42,204 nucleotides of DNA, taken from positions 1-42,204 of the forward strand of contig JAJZLT010000018.1 in NCBI GenBank assembly GCA_021803245.1, given 5' to 3'. Of this stretch, positions 1-8,308 are shown piece after piece. Source of the stretch: Microcaldota archaeon (lineage in GTDB: Archaea; Micrarchaeota; Micrarchaeia; Micrarchaeales; CABMGC01). How positions within the stretch are numbered: position 1 is the first letter of the stretch; every line of letters begins with the position of its first letter. The notes beneath the pieces were generated by a model. The model did no database searches. It was not told the origin of the DNA and was given only the letters and a program-made list of their open reading frames with translations. The translations under genes and the position numbers were made by a program.

Positions 1-31
1 TTATTTTATGCGGCGGATTGAACCCTAAAAT

Positions 32-247
32 ATGACCAAAGACAGAGTAATAAGATCTCATCAGATATACCTTAATTCACGGTTCCGTGACGTATGCATA
101 TCGCTCGGCTATGAAATTGCCGTTTATCAAGAAATGGCAGTATCTTGTCCGTTTAATGTTGGCAGTATTATAGTGCAACCTCTAATAGCTCGTGAAAAAA
201 CAGATATTATTGGCGGCCGAAGTTATCCGTGTCTATTTCTACAATAA
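32..247 (+). CDS. doubtful small ORF, 71 aa
   Basis: I do not recognise this protein. A TATA-like stretch (ttattttat) at the window edge lies about 26 nt before the ATG, which is the spacing seen for leaderless genes here, and that is the only support. The 3' end overlaps the convergent glycosyltransferase end by about 40 bp. The residues show no motif, membrane segment or low complexity. It may be chance; the true context lies left of the window. Confidence 0.2.
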   Translation: MTKDRVIRSHQIYLNSRFRDVCISLGYEIAVYQEMAVSCPFNVGSIIVQPLIAREKTDIIGGRSYPCLFLQ

Positions 248-1475
248 TCTGCCTTATTGCAAGTATATCGAATATCGCGAATAGGATACCCCCTACCAAG
301 AAACATAACGATACATTTACCGGAGGAGGCAAGGCATAGTTTATGGTTGACGTGCTCCCTAAGAGACTGATAGCATAGTAAAATAAAACCGAACCTAGAA
401 GATTGCCTATTATAAGAAATGCCGCACTTTTTATTCTGTTACCTGAAATAAGAACTGCGAGTGGCCAGATGTAATAGTAAGGTAACGTCTGCTTAAGCAA
501 CAGTAGCCAGACCAACAGCCCGATGGCCAAAATGTCTGTTAATTTTGCATTCTTAAATTTCTCCTTTTTCAATATACTGAACGATAATAATATGATAGCC
601 GCCATAGTGGTTACGATCCACACTTCGTCAATTAAGGTTGCCAAGGAAGATGTCAGTGGATTGGTTAGGGATAGTGTAGATGACAACAGACCGAATATTC
701 CAGAATATATATTAAATGTATAAAATTGCAATGCATTTGATTCAAATCCTATAAATGAGGAAAAAGAATTTGAAATGACGGCCATTGGAATGATAAAAAA
801 TATTATTATGGCCGCTATAACAATTGAAATTGATTTGTAAAAATCCCTTTTAGAATTTCTTAGAAGTGCTACAATAATTAGGATAAGCCCGATTATCGGG
901 TGAATTTTAAACAAAACCGCCATTGTGACAAATAAAACTCCCAGAAAGTTTTTTCTTTTTATGAATAGGTAGGTTCCGAAGGCCAGGAGCAATATGCCCA
1001 ATGAATCTCCTGTAAGAATCCTTAATGTGTCTTGTGCAAAAATAAGGAAAATTGCGGATAGAAAAATAGATTTGTATTTATTTACTTTAAGGGAGGTTAG
1101 GCTTTTGTAGACTAAAAATGTAACAAAATATATAATAATAAGGGAAAAGGCCTTGAAACCCAGATATATCTGGGCAGGATTATGCAATAGCGAGGTTATT
1201 AGGAGGTATGGCATTATCCAAAGTATAAAATATAGCGGCGGATAAGGCGCTTGCCAAGGCAGTATAGAATATGGCGACACCCCTGATGCGAATAGTGACA
1301 GCTTATATAAATCGGCATTTTGATATAAGTATGAAGCAGTTGTTACTGAAAGGATATAAAAACTGTATAAAATGGCCGTTATAAAAATGCCCAAAGCAAT
1401 GTCTTTCTTAGAAATTAATTTGTTTATCGAAAGGCATGTTTTTGCTGCATTATTCTTCATTTGCTTTTTGTTCAT
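207..1475 (-). CDS. GT87-like polytopic membrane glycosyltransferase
   Basis: About 422 aa, almost entirely hydrophobic with 9 to 11 predicted membrane helices. It resembles the DUF2029/GT87 polyprenyl-phosphate-mannose-type glycosyltransferases: an early extracytoplasmic loop with Pro/Tyr-rich 'PWQAPYPPLYF', and the typical cytoplasmic 'FKIHPIIGLILI' segment in the middle. Such enzymes sit in the cytoplasmic membrane and transfer a sugar from a lipid-phosphate donor, usually to surface glycans or glycolipids. I chose the ATG at 1475 rather than the upstream TTG at 1484 because an A/T-rich TATA-like box (gataaaatc) lies about 22 to 26 nt ahead of it. No partner genes are adjacent. The fold class is fairly clear; the substrate is not. 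Confidence 0.7.
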   Translation of the reverse strand: MNKKQMKNNAAKTCLSINKLISKKDIALGIFITAILYSFYILSVTTASYLYQNADLYKLSLFASGVSPYSILPWQAPYPPLYFILWIMPYLLITSLLHNPAQIYLGFKAFSLIIIYFVTFLVYKSLTSLKVNKYKSIFLSAIFLIFAQDTLRILTGDSLGILLLAFGTYLFIKRKNFLGVLFVTMAVLFKIHPIIGLILIIVALLRNSKRDFYKSISIVIAAIIIFFIIPMAVISNSFSSFIGFESNALQFYTFNIYSGIFGLLSSTLSLTNPLTSSLATLIDEVWIVTTMAAIILLSFSILKKEKFKNAKLTDILAIGLLVWLLLLKQTLPYYYIWPLAVLISGNRIKSAAFLIIGNLLGSVLFYYAISLLGSTSTINYALPPPVNVSLCFLVGGILFAIFDILAIRQIIVEIDTDNFGRQ

Positions 1476-1515
1476 AAACAACAATAATTGATTTTATCTT
1501 TTACTTTGAATAGCT

Positions 1516-1653
1516 TTAATATCTTCTTCTTTTATGCGTTTCCCCGTATGATACGGAATTGGCTTGTAAGGTTAACCCTTTGCGCCTCTGTGGCTTGGGC
1601 CTAGGAGCCTTCTGCAGATGCATATTATCCTCTTGCTTCAGCCGGAACTCAGG
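1516..1653 (-). CDS. doubtful basic small ORF, 45 aa
   Basis: Starting from the ATG at 1653 this ORF gives a 45-residue peptide rich in Lys, Arg and Gln (ending 'THKRRRY'). A weak TATA-like element (ctacataata) lies roughly 29 nt upstream. No family is recognised. The surrounding 1485-1958 stretch holds no convincing gene on either strand, so this is listed only as the best candidate there. Confidence 0.22.
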   Translation of the reverse strand, partial: PEFRLKQEDNMHLQKAPRPKPQRRKGLTLQANSVSYGETHKRRRY

Positions 1654-1958
1654 CATATTGAATTGAAGCCTGGCTATTATGTAGTTAGATGGCAAGCACT
1701 GTTTTCGTACAGAATATTCCGGTAATCGCAGAATCTGCAGTTGTAGAAACCCAGGCATTGAAGTTCGGATTTGTCTTCTCAGCAGATGCCTTTGCCACGC
1801 CCCCCTCTTAATTGTATGCCTTAGTTTTTATTGCAATGGAGTCTGCTTTCTTTACCTTCTTTTCCCTTAGCAGCCATATCTCAGTAGGCCGACAAGCCAA
1901 TTATAAAATTCCTAAATACTATGCGCAGTCATCTGGGATCTGCTTATCCGGCGCAGGA

Positions 1959-2228
1959 TTAATCCCTGTGCATTGCAGGAATATGCTCGTGCACTTTGCG
2001 TGTCCTTTCCGGATCGCTGTATAATGCGACTCTGATTACCCTTGCCAGTGGGCTGTTGTGATCTCTTGCCAATGTTTTTGCTACTTTGCTTATATCGTCG
2101 CCAGCGATCTCCCCCTTTAATATAGGATTGCCATAATGCCTCATATGCGGCCTCTCGATTTCTGCCTCGTAATAAAGACGCCCCCTCCCTCCCTTTTCGT
2201 CCTTAGTCGATATACTCTGGATTGCCAT
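1959..2228 (-). CDS. hypothetical protein, 89 aa
   Basis: A soluble, mixed-charge 89-residue protein with no membrane segment and no recognised domain. Support for being real: an ATG start, an archaeal TATA-like box on the minus strand (ATATTTT at 2251-2257, with a second A/T box at 2261-2267) about 26 nt before the start, and protein-like composition over the full length ('DDISKVAKTLARDHNSPLARVIRVALYSD' region looks helical). It would be transcribed leaderless. Neighbours give no functional clue. Confidence 0.5.
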   Translation of the reverse strand: MAIQSISTKDEKGGRGRLYYEAEIERPHMRHYGNPILKGEIAGDDISKVAKTLARDHNSPLARVIRVALYSDPERTRKVHEHIPAMHRD

Positions 2229-2398
2229 TTTATCACAGTCAATAAGATGTAAAATATGGTTTTTAAATGGAATGGTAGGGATTCGTTGCTAGTAGAAAGA
2301 CGATTACTCGACTTGGGTTTCCTGGATTTGACTGAAACCGAAGCGATGCTTAGAAGCGAGGGTTATATTTATCCTATGTGCATAAGACATCAGGTTTA

Positions 2399-2611
2399 AT
2401 GAACAAGGATGTTCTGATTGCAGGGATTGGCTGGATTACGGCAGGTTTAGTCTCGCTGCTTGGCTGGCTTATTGAAGATGGGCAGGCATCTGAACCTGCC
2501 AATCTTCTTTATGTTGGTGTTCTCGTGATTGTTGTGGGCACGTCGCTTCTTATCTTAAACAAGAAAATAGAAACCATGGTCGATGCTGCCAAGCGCAGGG
2601 CTGGCAGATAA
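2399..2611 (+). CDS. small two-helix membrane protein, 70 aa
   Basis: Two hydrophobic segments (approximately residues 4-22 and 32-52) are separated by a short acidic loop and followed by a basic tail 'DAAKRRAGR', suggesting a small membrane protein with a cytoplasmic C-terminus. The ORF can begin at a GTG at 2378, but the ATG at 2399 is about 30 nt after the TATA box 'ttatattta' (2363-2371) and fits the leaderless pattern better. Family unknown. Confidence 0.5.
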   Translation: MNKDVLIAGIGWITAGLVSLLGWLIEDGQASEPANLLYVGVLVIVVGTSLLILNKKIETMVDAAKRRAGR

Positions 2612-2690
2612 GCGCCGCATGCCATGAATATTACGCATTCTTCCTTGGAAGTAGCCACAGACCTGACATAATCAATTTTTCTTATATGCT

Positions 2691-2864
2691 TTATAGCTTT
2701 TCTGCCTCTGACCTTTGCTTTTCATGAGCATTTGACAGTTTGACTGGGCAGCTATCCTGTTTTCTTTTGACTATAGTGCCTTCATAAAATTTAAAACGGC
2801 AAAAGGATGCCACAGCATCTGAACTTGATACCTCCCCATTCGGTATATAATGCCTGCACTCCAG
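2691..2864 (-). CDS. candidate Cys/His small protein without canonical start
   Basis: An open frame from 2882 down to the TAA at 2691-2693 reads as a soluble, protein-like sequence with Cys-x-His near the N-terminus ('ECRHYIPNG'), a second Cys in 'SFCRFKFYEG' and a third in 'QDSCPVK'. This CHCC-like pattern suggests a small zinc-binding protein. No ATG, TTG or GTG lies upstream of the first Cys; the closest possibility is CTG at 2864 (57 aa), while the first GTG (2813) would remove half the motif. A TATA-like element serving both strands lies at about 2893-2908. It could be a real gene with an unusual start, or a decayed one. Confidence 0.35.
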   Translation of the reverse strand: MECRHYIPNGEVSSSDAVASFCRFKFYEGTIVKRKQDSCPVKLSNAHEKQRSEAEKL

Positions 2865-2933
2865 AAGCTTTGAACGGCCCTGTCACAGATAAGTCTTAAA
2901 TAGATATAACAGGATTATTGGAAGTGTGTTTGT

Positions 2934-3230
2934 ATGGCAGATGTAGTTATTGTAGGTAATTTTGGTAGAAAAGAGACTGCCGGAAGAAAGGCAGAGATTG
3001 ACAGGCTGCTGTCTTCCGTGCTCAGGATGGCAACTGAGGTTGAAAAGTTGAACCCGCGTACTTCTGCTCCAGGCGCCCTTAGATTCGGAATCAGAGACGC
3101 AGAGGGGGCTTTTATCTCTTCGAAAGGCATATTGGAGCTGCATGAGAAAGCGCCATCAACTCTCAGGGCAGTAGTCGCCAATGCTATTCCGTCAATCAGG
3201 GATGGAAAAGGACCAGAAGACGCAGCTTAG
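2934..3230 (+). CDS. hypothetical protein, 98 aa
   Basis: A 98-residue soluble protein of unknown family with a basic, helical N-terminal half and no Cys. The ATG start follows a clear TATA box (cttaaatagata, 2893-2904) by roughly 35 nt, and codon use resembles the neighbours. The stop lies about 70 nt before the following kinase gene, which has its own TATA box, so the two are probably transcribed separately. Confidence 0.55.
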   Translation: MADVVIVGNFGRKETAGRKAEIDRLLSSVLRMATEVEKLNPRTSAPGALRFGIRDAEGAFISSKGILELHEKAPSTLRAVVANAIPSIRDGKGPEDAA

Positions 3231-3297
3231 CTGTCTCCATTTAAATTTGCTGCGCTGGCTTTGCCAAGTTTTAAATAAGACATGGAAGAAGTTTGAA

Positions 3298-3858
3298 ATG
3301 GGGAGCATGTTGTTGTACAAAAGTGTAATTTTATCCGGCACTCCTGCTTCAGGTAAATCTGCCCTTGCAAAGCTAATTGAACAGGAGTATGGATTGGAGA
3401 TCCATTCCATCGGCAAACTGTGGCGGCAGAAATGGGCAAAGCTGTATCCGAATAGGAATATTCCTTTTGAAGATTTCTGGAGAGGCAGCAGCCGCAAAGA
3501 CAATATGGAGATGGATAGACTAGCAAAGGAACTGATTGAGAAAGGAGGCGTTATAGCGGATTCTAGGTACGCTGCAATATACAGTGATGATAAATGCCTC
3601 AAGATCTTTTTGGATGCGGATCTTAAGTTGCGGGCAAGGAGGGTTTCCGGCAGGCAGGAGTATTCTGGAAAAACTATGGAAGAGATAGAGGGTATACTGG
3701 AAAAAAGAGAGGAAGACGAATGCGTGATAGGAAAGGACCTATTCGGAAAGGATTATCGTGACTCTTCAATTTACCATATTGTCCTGAACACCGGCTTACT
3801 TTCCATAGATCAGGAATTTGAGATAGTCTCTGCAGGGTTGGGGAAAAAGCGGGTATAA
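3298..3858 (+). CDS. P-loop kinase, cytidylate-kinase-like
   Basis: About 186 aa from the ATG at 3298. The N-terminus carries a Walker A loop 'GTPASGKSALAK' followed by a helix and 'EIHSIGKLWRQKW', the arrangement of small archaeal nucleoside-monophosphate kinases (Cmk/Adk-like), with a later Arg-rich lid 'RARRVSGRQEYSGKT' and acidic 'EKREEDE'. Such enzymes phosphorylate CMP/dCMP or another small substrate; the exact one cannot be read here. The longer frame opening at 3181 is rejected, because a TATA box (ttttaaataa, 3269-3278) lies 25 nt ahead of 3298. The stop TAA overlaps the ATG of the acylphosphatase (TAATG), so the two are translationally coupled. Confidence 0.65.
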   Translation: MGSMLLYKSVILSGTPASGKSALAKLIEQEYGLEIHSIGKLWRQKWAKLYPNRNIPFEDFWRGSSRKDNMEMDRLAKELIEKGGVIADSRYAAIYSDDKCLKIFLDADLKLRARRVSGRQEYSGKTMEEIEGILEKREEDECVIGKDLFGKDYRDSSIYHIVLNTGLLSIDQEFEIVSAGLGKKRV

Positions 3859-4154
3859 TGAAGGTTTTTCTTATAGTGCATGGCGCGGTGCAGGGTGTAG
3901 GATATAGAAATCTTGTAAAGAACGTTGCCGTAAAGTGTGGAATCGTGGGAATGGTAAGAAATGCGGCAGACGGAAGCGTTCAGATCTATGCCGAAGGCAG
4001 CGACTCTTCAATTGAAGAGTTCATAAGCAGAATAGATGTAGATTATGACCAGGGGCCGCAGGTTTTTAACATAGAAAGGCATTATGAAGGCAGCCCCGAA
4101 TTCCCAGAAGAGCCGAGGAGCTTTAATTCCTTTGTTATAGAGAAGACAGTTTAG
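3858..4154 (+). CDS. acyP: acylphosphatase
   Basis: A 98-residue acylphosphatase, normal length for the family. It hydrolyses the carboxyl-phosphate bond of acylphosphates in the cytoplasm. The phosphate-binding loop 'GAVQGVGYR' (catalytic Arg17) and the conserved 'GMVRNAADGSV' with catalytic Asn35 are both present. Its ATG overlaps the kinase stop by one base. Its TAG stop overlaps the TAA stop of the convergent beta-CASP gene, so no intergenic space is left for separate terminators. Confidence 0.93.
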   Translation: MKVFLIVHGAVQGVGYRNLVKNVAVKCGIVGMVRNAADGSVQIYAEGSDSSIEEFISRIDVDYDQGPQVFNIERHYEGSPEFPEEPRSFNSFVIEKTV

Positions 4155-5464
4155 CCTACTGTTATCTCGTCTTTAAGCGCAGGCACACTTGTTTCGTGAT
4201 CCTTCCTGATTGCCTCTGCAAGCTCATTGGACTTTGCCTTGTCACCATGTATGAGAATTACTTTGCCAAGGCCTTCCACCTTACCTACCAGGCTTACGAG
4301 TTGCTGCCTGTCCGAATGGGCAGAAAGGTGGTACTGCTCTACTTTTAGATTTACATCAACAAGCTTAGGCCCTACCCTTATTTTCCTGCTTCCGTTCACC
4401 AGCTCTCTCCCCCTGGTCCCTTCAGCCTGGTATCCGACTATAATCACCTTGTTGTTTGGATCTGCGCCCAGCCTTTCCATGTATTTGAGCACAGGCCCAC
4501 CGGTTAGCATGCCACTTGTCGTGACTATTATGCTAGGCTCTTTCTCCGTCATGACTTTTTTCCTCTCTGCCACGGTACCGACCTGGATAAAGTTCTTGCT
4601 CTTGAATGGATCGTCATCATTGAGCAAGATCCTTTTCTGAAGCTCTTCCCTGCAATAGATTACATTGTGCCGGTGGATACGCATAGCCTTGTTTATCATG
4701 CCATCTGCATAAATTGGCATAGGAGGTATCTGCCCTGATTTCATGTAATCGTCAAGGAGCAGGAGCATCTCCTGAGCTCTGCCGACTCCGAAGCTGGGTA
4801 TTATTATCTTTCCTCCGCTTGAAGCGGTTTCCTTTATGCTTCCTATCATTTGATTTATTATCACTTTTTCTGAAGGAAACATATCGGTATCGCCGCCATA
4901 AGTACTTTCCATCAGAAGCGTGTCAGCATGCAGCAGCTGCGTATACGCAGGCTCAAGCAACCTTGTGCCTCTCATATTCATGTCTCCAGTATAGATAAGC
5001 TTCTGCTTGCCGTCGCTTACCTCTATCATTGCGCTGCCCAGGATGTGGCCTGCAGGCACAAGCTTTATTGTGAGGTCTTTAACATTGAACTCCTGATGGA
5101 ATTCTACCAGCCTGAAGTGCTTCTGCATGTCTTGTAATCCGGTCTTCTCAACGTTTTCAGGCTCAGAGATGCGCAGATAATCAGTAACCAGTATATTTAT
5201 TAGCTCCATTGTCGGCTTTGTGGAGTAGACGGGATTGTTATAGCCCGTGGAGAAAACATGTGGAAGATAGGCTGAATGGTCCAGATGCGCGTGGGAGATT
5301 ATTATTGCATCTATCCCGGCAAGGTCTGCATCCTCTATCATGGGATATTCGTCTGCCCTGCCTATCTTAACCCCGCAATCGAGAAGCACCCTCGCATCAT
5401 TGCTCTCGAGCATTATGCAGCTCCTACCTATTTCTGATGCTGCTCCATAAAAGGTGAGCTTCAA
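4151..5464 (-). CDS. beta-CASP metallo-beta-lactamase RNase, aCPSF2-type
   Basis: 437 aa. The metallo-beta-lactamase core has motif 2 'SHAHLDH' (His58, His60, Asp62, His63), a later 'AGHILGSAM' and 'YTGDMN', and the beta-CASP part ends with 'YHLSAHSD' and 'VILIHGD'. It lacks the N-terminal KH domains of aCPSF1/FttA, so it matches the shorter aCPSF2 group of archaeal mRNA-processing nucleases. The start must be TTG at 5462-5464: the codon directly before it is the TGA stop of the upstream coiled-coil gene, and any later ATG would delete the conserved first strand 'LTFYGAASEIGRSC'. It is the last gene of the uL30-uL15-GT4-coiled-coil operon. Confidence 0.9.
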   Translation of the reverse strand: MKLTFYGAASEIGRSCIMLESNDARVLLDCGVKIGRADEYPMIEDADLAGIDAIIISHAHLDHSAYLPHVFSTGYNNPVYSTKPTMELINILVTDYLRISEPENVEKTGLQDMQKHFRLVEFHQEFNVKDLTIKLVPAGHILGSAMIEVSDGKQKLIYTGDMNMRGTRLLEPAYTQLLHADTLLMESTYGGDTDMFPSEKVIINQMIGSIKETASSGGKIIIPSFGVGRAQEMLLLLDDYMKSGQIPPMPIYADGMINKAMRIHRHNVIYCREELQKRILLNDDDPFKSKNFIQVGTVAERKKVMTEKEPSIIVTTSGMLTGGPVLKYMERLGADPNNKVIIVGYQAEGTRGRELVNGSRKIRVGPKLVDVNLKVEQYHLSAHSDRQQLVSLVGKVEGLGKVILIHGDKAKSNELAEAIRKDHETSVPALKDEITVG

Positions 5465-6165
5465 TCAAGCACCGTCTTCATCCTCAGGCTTCTCTTCCTT
5501 CTTATCCTTTATGATGGCTATATCTGCGAAGCTTATCTCCGCATGCTTTGGTTCGATCGCAACATGCTTCTGCTGCCTCTGGACCTGGCTTCTCTTTTCA
5601 TAGCCATTCAATTTCCTGAGCCTAGAATAAAGATCGTCAAGCGTCTTTTCTATGCCTTCCAATTCCTTGCCTGACTCGTCAAGCTTCTTGTTCAGGTAGT
5701 CTATATCACTGGCTATAAACTCTGCCTTCCTGACAAGCCGGTAGCTCTTTATGGCTTCGTCAAGTTCAGCCTCTATCTCATTCTTCTTCCTTATGAGCTC
5801 TTTCTCGGCTTCAAGTGTATATGCTTCTGTAGCTATCCTGAACTCTATATTCTCCTTTCTTCTCCTTAAATATCCTATGTTCTTAGTATTCTTCTTGCTT
5901 ATCTCTGAAAGCTTCTTGGTAGCTTCCTGTTCTGCAAGCTTGTATGAGAGCCTTCTTCTGTACCTCTTTATATTTTCTATGATCCCGATCCGCTTCTTCT
6001 TCTGCTCTTCTATATCCCTTGCTATCTGCTGCGATTCGGTGAGAGGCTTCTCAGGTTTGGCCTCCTTTGCTTCCTCCTTGGAAGCGCTTTGCGCAGGCTT
6101 CTCTTCTGGCTGCAGTTTGGAGTCTGTAGCTGTGGCTGGCTCAATTGCTTTTTTTGGCTCTTCAT
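5465..6165 (-). CDS. coiled-coil protein, frameshifted in a poly-A run
   Basis: The reading frame ending at 5465 is open up to a TAG at 6209-6211 but has no ATG, GTG or TTG before a TTG at 5662. The ATG at 6163-6165 overlaps the glycosyltransferase stop as ATGA, the usual coupling in this genome, but lies in another frame. After five codons it meets an A7 run (6149-6155); adding one A joins it to the long frame, giving about 233 aa starting MKSQKKAIEPATA. The product has an acidic/Pro/Lys-rich first 60 residues, then about 140 residues of heptad-like Lys/Glu/Leu/Ile coiled coil ('RRRKENIEFRIATEAYTLEA') and an acidic tail. It resembles archaeal coiled-coil proteins of unknown role. Whether it is an indel, sequencing error or slippage is open. 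Confidence 0.7.
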
Positions 6166-7358
6166 TCTCTACGCTGGTATCCTTCTCTTCCAGTAAATCG
6201 CCTATTTTCTAAAGCCTTTTTATAAACATCAATGAGTTCAGTAGCGACTTTTTCCGTAGAAAACTTCATCGCCGTATTCACTGCGTGCTTAATATATGGC
6301 TTAGGATTATTTAAAACCTTTTCTATTTTCCTTGCACACGCCCTATAATTGCCTGGTTCGAATTTCTCGCCGTTTGTTCCGTCTATTACGAGATCCCGGA
6401 GGGCCATGAAATCTGCGCAGACGATCGGCTTGCCCATTGCCATTGCCTCTATGGAGACTATGCCCTGCGTCTCGAATGTAGATGGCAGGCAGAAGACATC
6501 GGAAGCAGCATAAAGCTTTGGCAGCATTTCCTTGGGCACTTTGCCCATGAAAATGACATTGTTAAGGCCTAGCCGGAGTGCGAGGCTCTTGTAATACATC
6601 TCTGCTGGCCCGGACCCGCCTATTACAACTTTCATATCGCCTTTTCTGGAGAGAATTTTTGCCGCCTTAAGCAGAACCTCTAGCTTCTTCTCTTTGCTTA
6701 GCCTGCCCACGTAAAGTATCATTTTCTCGTTGCCTTTTATGCCTAGGTTCTGCCTTAACCCATTTCCATTTACCTTGGGATTGAAGATTTTAAGGTCTAC
6801 GCCGTTCGGTACCACCTCGGTCCTCTCGACTCCATCACGCAGCAGTATCTTCCTTACTGCTTCTGAAGGGGCTATGGTCAGATCGCATCTTTTGTAGAAG
6901 AAAGTCACGTAACTCCAAAGGTATTTGCCGGTAAATTCCTTTAGATACTTATTTTTTGGATAGTACTGCATTATCAGCTCCTTGTTGTTTATCATTGTAT
7001 GGAATGAGCCTATCAGCGGCTTTCCGAGAGCGCGGGCGTTTAGCACTCCTGCAAAGCCCATCATAAAAGGCGTATGCACATGTACTAAATCTGCATCTAT
7101 ATTTCTTAGCTTCATCATAGAGCTGTACGGAAATATGGCAACATTATACTGGGGATACTGCCTGAATGGAACACCAGGGTATAGAAATACCTTGTTATTT
7201 GAATATTTTTTCTTATATGCGCTTATGTTGTATGTGCTGAAGATATATACATTATGGCCCCTTGATTCTAGCTCTTTCTTGACCCCGAGTATGGAGGTTA
7301 CCACACCATCCGTGGCAGGCAGATATGAATCAGTGTAGAATGCTATATTAAGTTTCAT
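6162..7358 (-). CDS. GT4-family (GT-B fold) glycosyltransferase
   Basis: 398 aa with the standard GT-B architecture: an N-terminal acceptor half beginning 'AFYTDSYLPATDGVVTSI', the linker and the C-terminal nucleotide-sugar half with 'YVGRLSKEKKLEVLL', 'IGGSGPAEM' and the E-x7-E motif in 'ETQGIVSIEAMAMGKPIV'. It resembles GT4 enzymes such as diacylglycerol glucosyltransferases and PimB-type mannosyltransferases, and probably glycosylates a membrane lipid or surface glycan at the cytoplasmic face. It starts 16 nt after the uL15 stop and ends in a 4-bp ATGA overlap with the coiled-coil gene. Its position right behind uL15 is unusual. Confidence 0.9.
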   Translation of the reverse strand: MKLNIAFYTDSYLPATDGVVTSILGVKKELESRGHNVYIFSTYNISAYKKKYSNNKVFLYPGVPFRQYPQYNVAIFPYSSMMKLRNIDADLVHVHTPFMMGFAGVLNARALGKPLIGSFHTMINNKELIMQYYPKNKYLKEFTGKYLWSYVTFFYKRCDLTIAPSEAVRKILLRDGVERTEVVPNGVDLKIFNPKVNGNGLRQNLGIKGNEKMILYVGRLSKEKKLEVLLKAAKILSRKGDMKVVIGGSGPAEMYYKSLALRLGLNNVIFMGKVPKEMLPKLYAASDVFCLPSTFETQGIVSIEAMAMGKPIVCADFMALRDLVIDGTNGEKFEPGNYRACARKIEKVLNNPKPYIKHAVNTAMKFSTEKVATELIDVYKKALENRRFTGREGYQRRE

Positions 7359-7374
7359 AAATTACACTGAATGG

Positions 7375-7764
7375 CTATAGCTTTATAGCCTCGCCGCCCG
7401 CTGCCTTTATCTTTTCAATCGCCTTTTTGGAGAAAGATGCCGCCTTTATTGATATCGGGGAGGTTATTGAGCCTCCGCCGAGTACCTTGTAGCCTGGTAG
7501 CGATATCTCTTTGCTATCGCCTTTTACAGATTGTAGAATAGAATCCAGATTAATCTCAGTTAGCCTGCGCTTCCTGAACGGCGTGAATCCGTGTGAACCG
7601 ATTGTGTCTTTTTCATACACTACTTTATGCGAGAACTTGTGCTTGACTCCGCCCCTGCCTACGCCCCCTCTGTCTCCTCCGCCTCGCCTGTTCTTTATGT
7701 TTCCTGCACCCCAGCTCCTATTTCCCAAATACTTCCTGCTCCTCTTTTTTGCTCTTACTACCAT
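7375..7764 (-). CDS. rpl15: 50S ribosomal protein uL15
   Basis: About 129 aa. The Gly/Arg-rich N-terminus 'GNRSWGAGNIKNRRGGG' and the following 'GVGRGGVKHKFSH' segment are diagnostic of archaeal uL15, which helps assemble the large subunit by threading its basic tail into 23S rRNA. The C-terminal globular part ('VLGGGSITSPISIKAASFSKKAIEKIKAAGG') is typical. I start at ATG 7764 (MVVRAKKRSRKYLG); the frame could extend to a GTG at 7773. It follows uL30 by about 11 nt. Confidence 0.96.
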   Translation of the reverse strand: MVVRAKKRSRKYLGNRSWGAGNIKNRRGGGDRGGVGRGGVKHKFSHKVVYEKDTIGSHGFTPFRKRRLTEINLDSILQSVKGDSKEISLPGYKVLGGGSITSPISIKAASFSKKAIEKIKAAGGEAIKL

Positions 7765-7775
7765 AGTAAACACAT

Positions 7776-8204
7776 TTAGGACATTCTTTTTATAAGCTCG
7801 TTTATCTTTTCTCCGCGGTATCCCAAAGCCCCGCCTGCATTAAAACCTATCTTCGTGCCTTCATAGCCGTGCCTTGGAGGGTGCATTCTTAGCGGCACTT
7901 CTCCTGTAACTTCCTTCATGCTTTTCTTACCGGTTGCAAGTGCATTTAAGTCTTCCTTGCTTATCTTTATACCTCTCTTGCTGAAGAGCTTTTCCAGGGT
8001 TTCTTCATTCGCTTCACCATAAGTTATAAAATTGTTGCATTTATTGAGCATTCCGAGGTTTGATTTTGAGCCATATAGCAGCACCATATTGTTGACGCGC
8101 TTTAGGTTCATTCTGTTCAGGGTTTCGGTTATGTTGCGCCTTACGCCAACTCTGCCTCTGACCCTGACTATTGCAATTAGCTTGTTCTCAAGATTAGCCT
8201 TCAT
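7776..8204 (-). CDS. rpl30: 50S ribosomal protein uL30
   Basis: 142 aa, archaeal-size uL30. Recognised by 'LIAIVRVRGRVGVRRNITETLNRMNL' (first strand and helix), 'NNMVLLYGS' and the archaeal C-terminal 'HPPRHGYEGTKIGFNAGGALGYRG'. It binds 23S rRNA in the large subunit. It is the first gene of the minus-strand operon; a TATA-like element (aaatattttac on the minus strand, about 8222-8232) lies some 25 nt before the ATG. Confidence 0.96.
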   Translation of the reverse strand: MKANLENKLIAIVRVRGRVGVRRNITETLNRMNLKRVNNMVLLYGSKSNLGMLNKCNNFITYGEANEETLEKLFSKRGIKISKEDLNALATGKKSMKEVTGEVPLRMHPPRHGYEGTKIGFNAGGALGYRGEKINELIKRMS

Positions 8205-8308
8205 TGTATTTACCTGTAGGAGTAAAATATTTCTCGCTGAATTATGAGAAATATATCCCTATTAATGTTTAAATATCTTTGTGACTTGGGCCTGGCAGCT
8301 AAAAGCCC

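Noticed and set aside
1485-1958. Search for a larger gene or mobile-element remnant in this gap
   Set aside because: Only short ORFs without family features; no terminal repeats or transposase motifs seen.
4227-4640. 137-aa plus ORF opposite the beta-CASP gene
   Set aside because: Antisense shadow; the minus-strand gene has full metallo-beta-lactamase motifs.
5751-6212. 153-aa plus-strand ORF rich in Ser and Phe
   Set aside because: It is the antisense shadow of the Lys/Glu-rich coiled-coil gene; the composition is what an antisense of such a gene gives.
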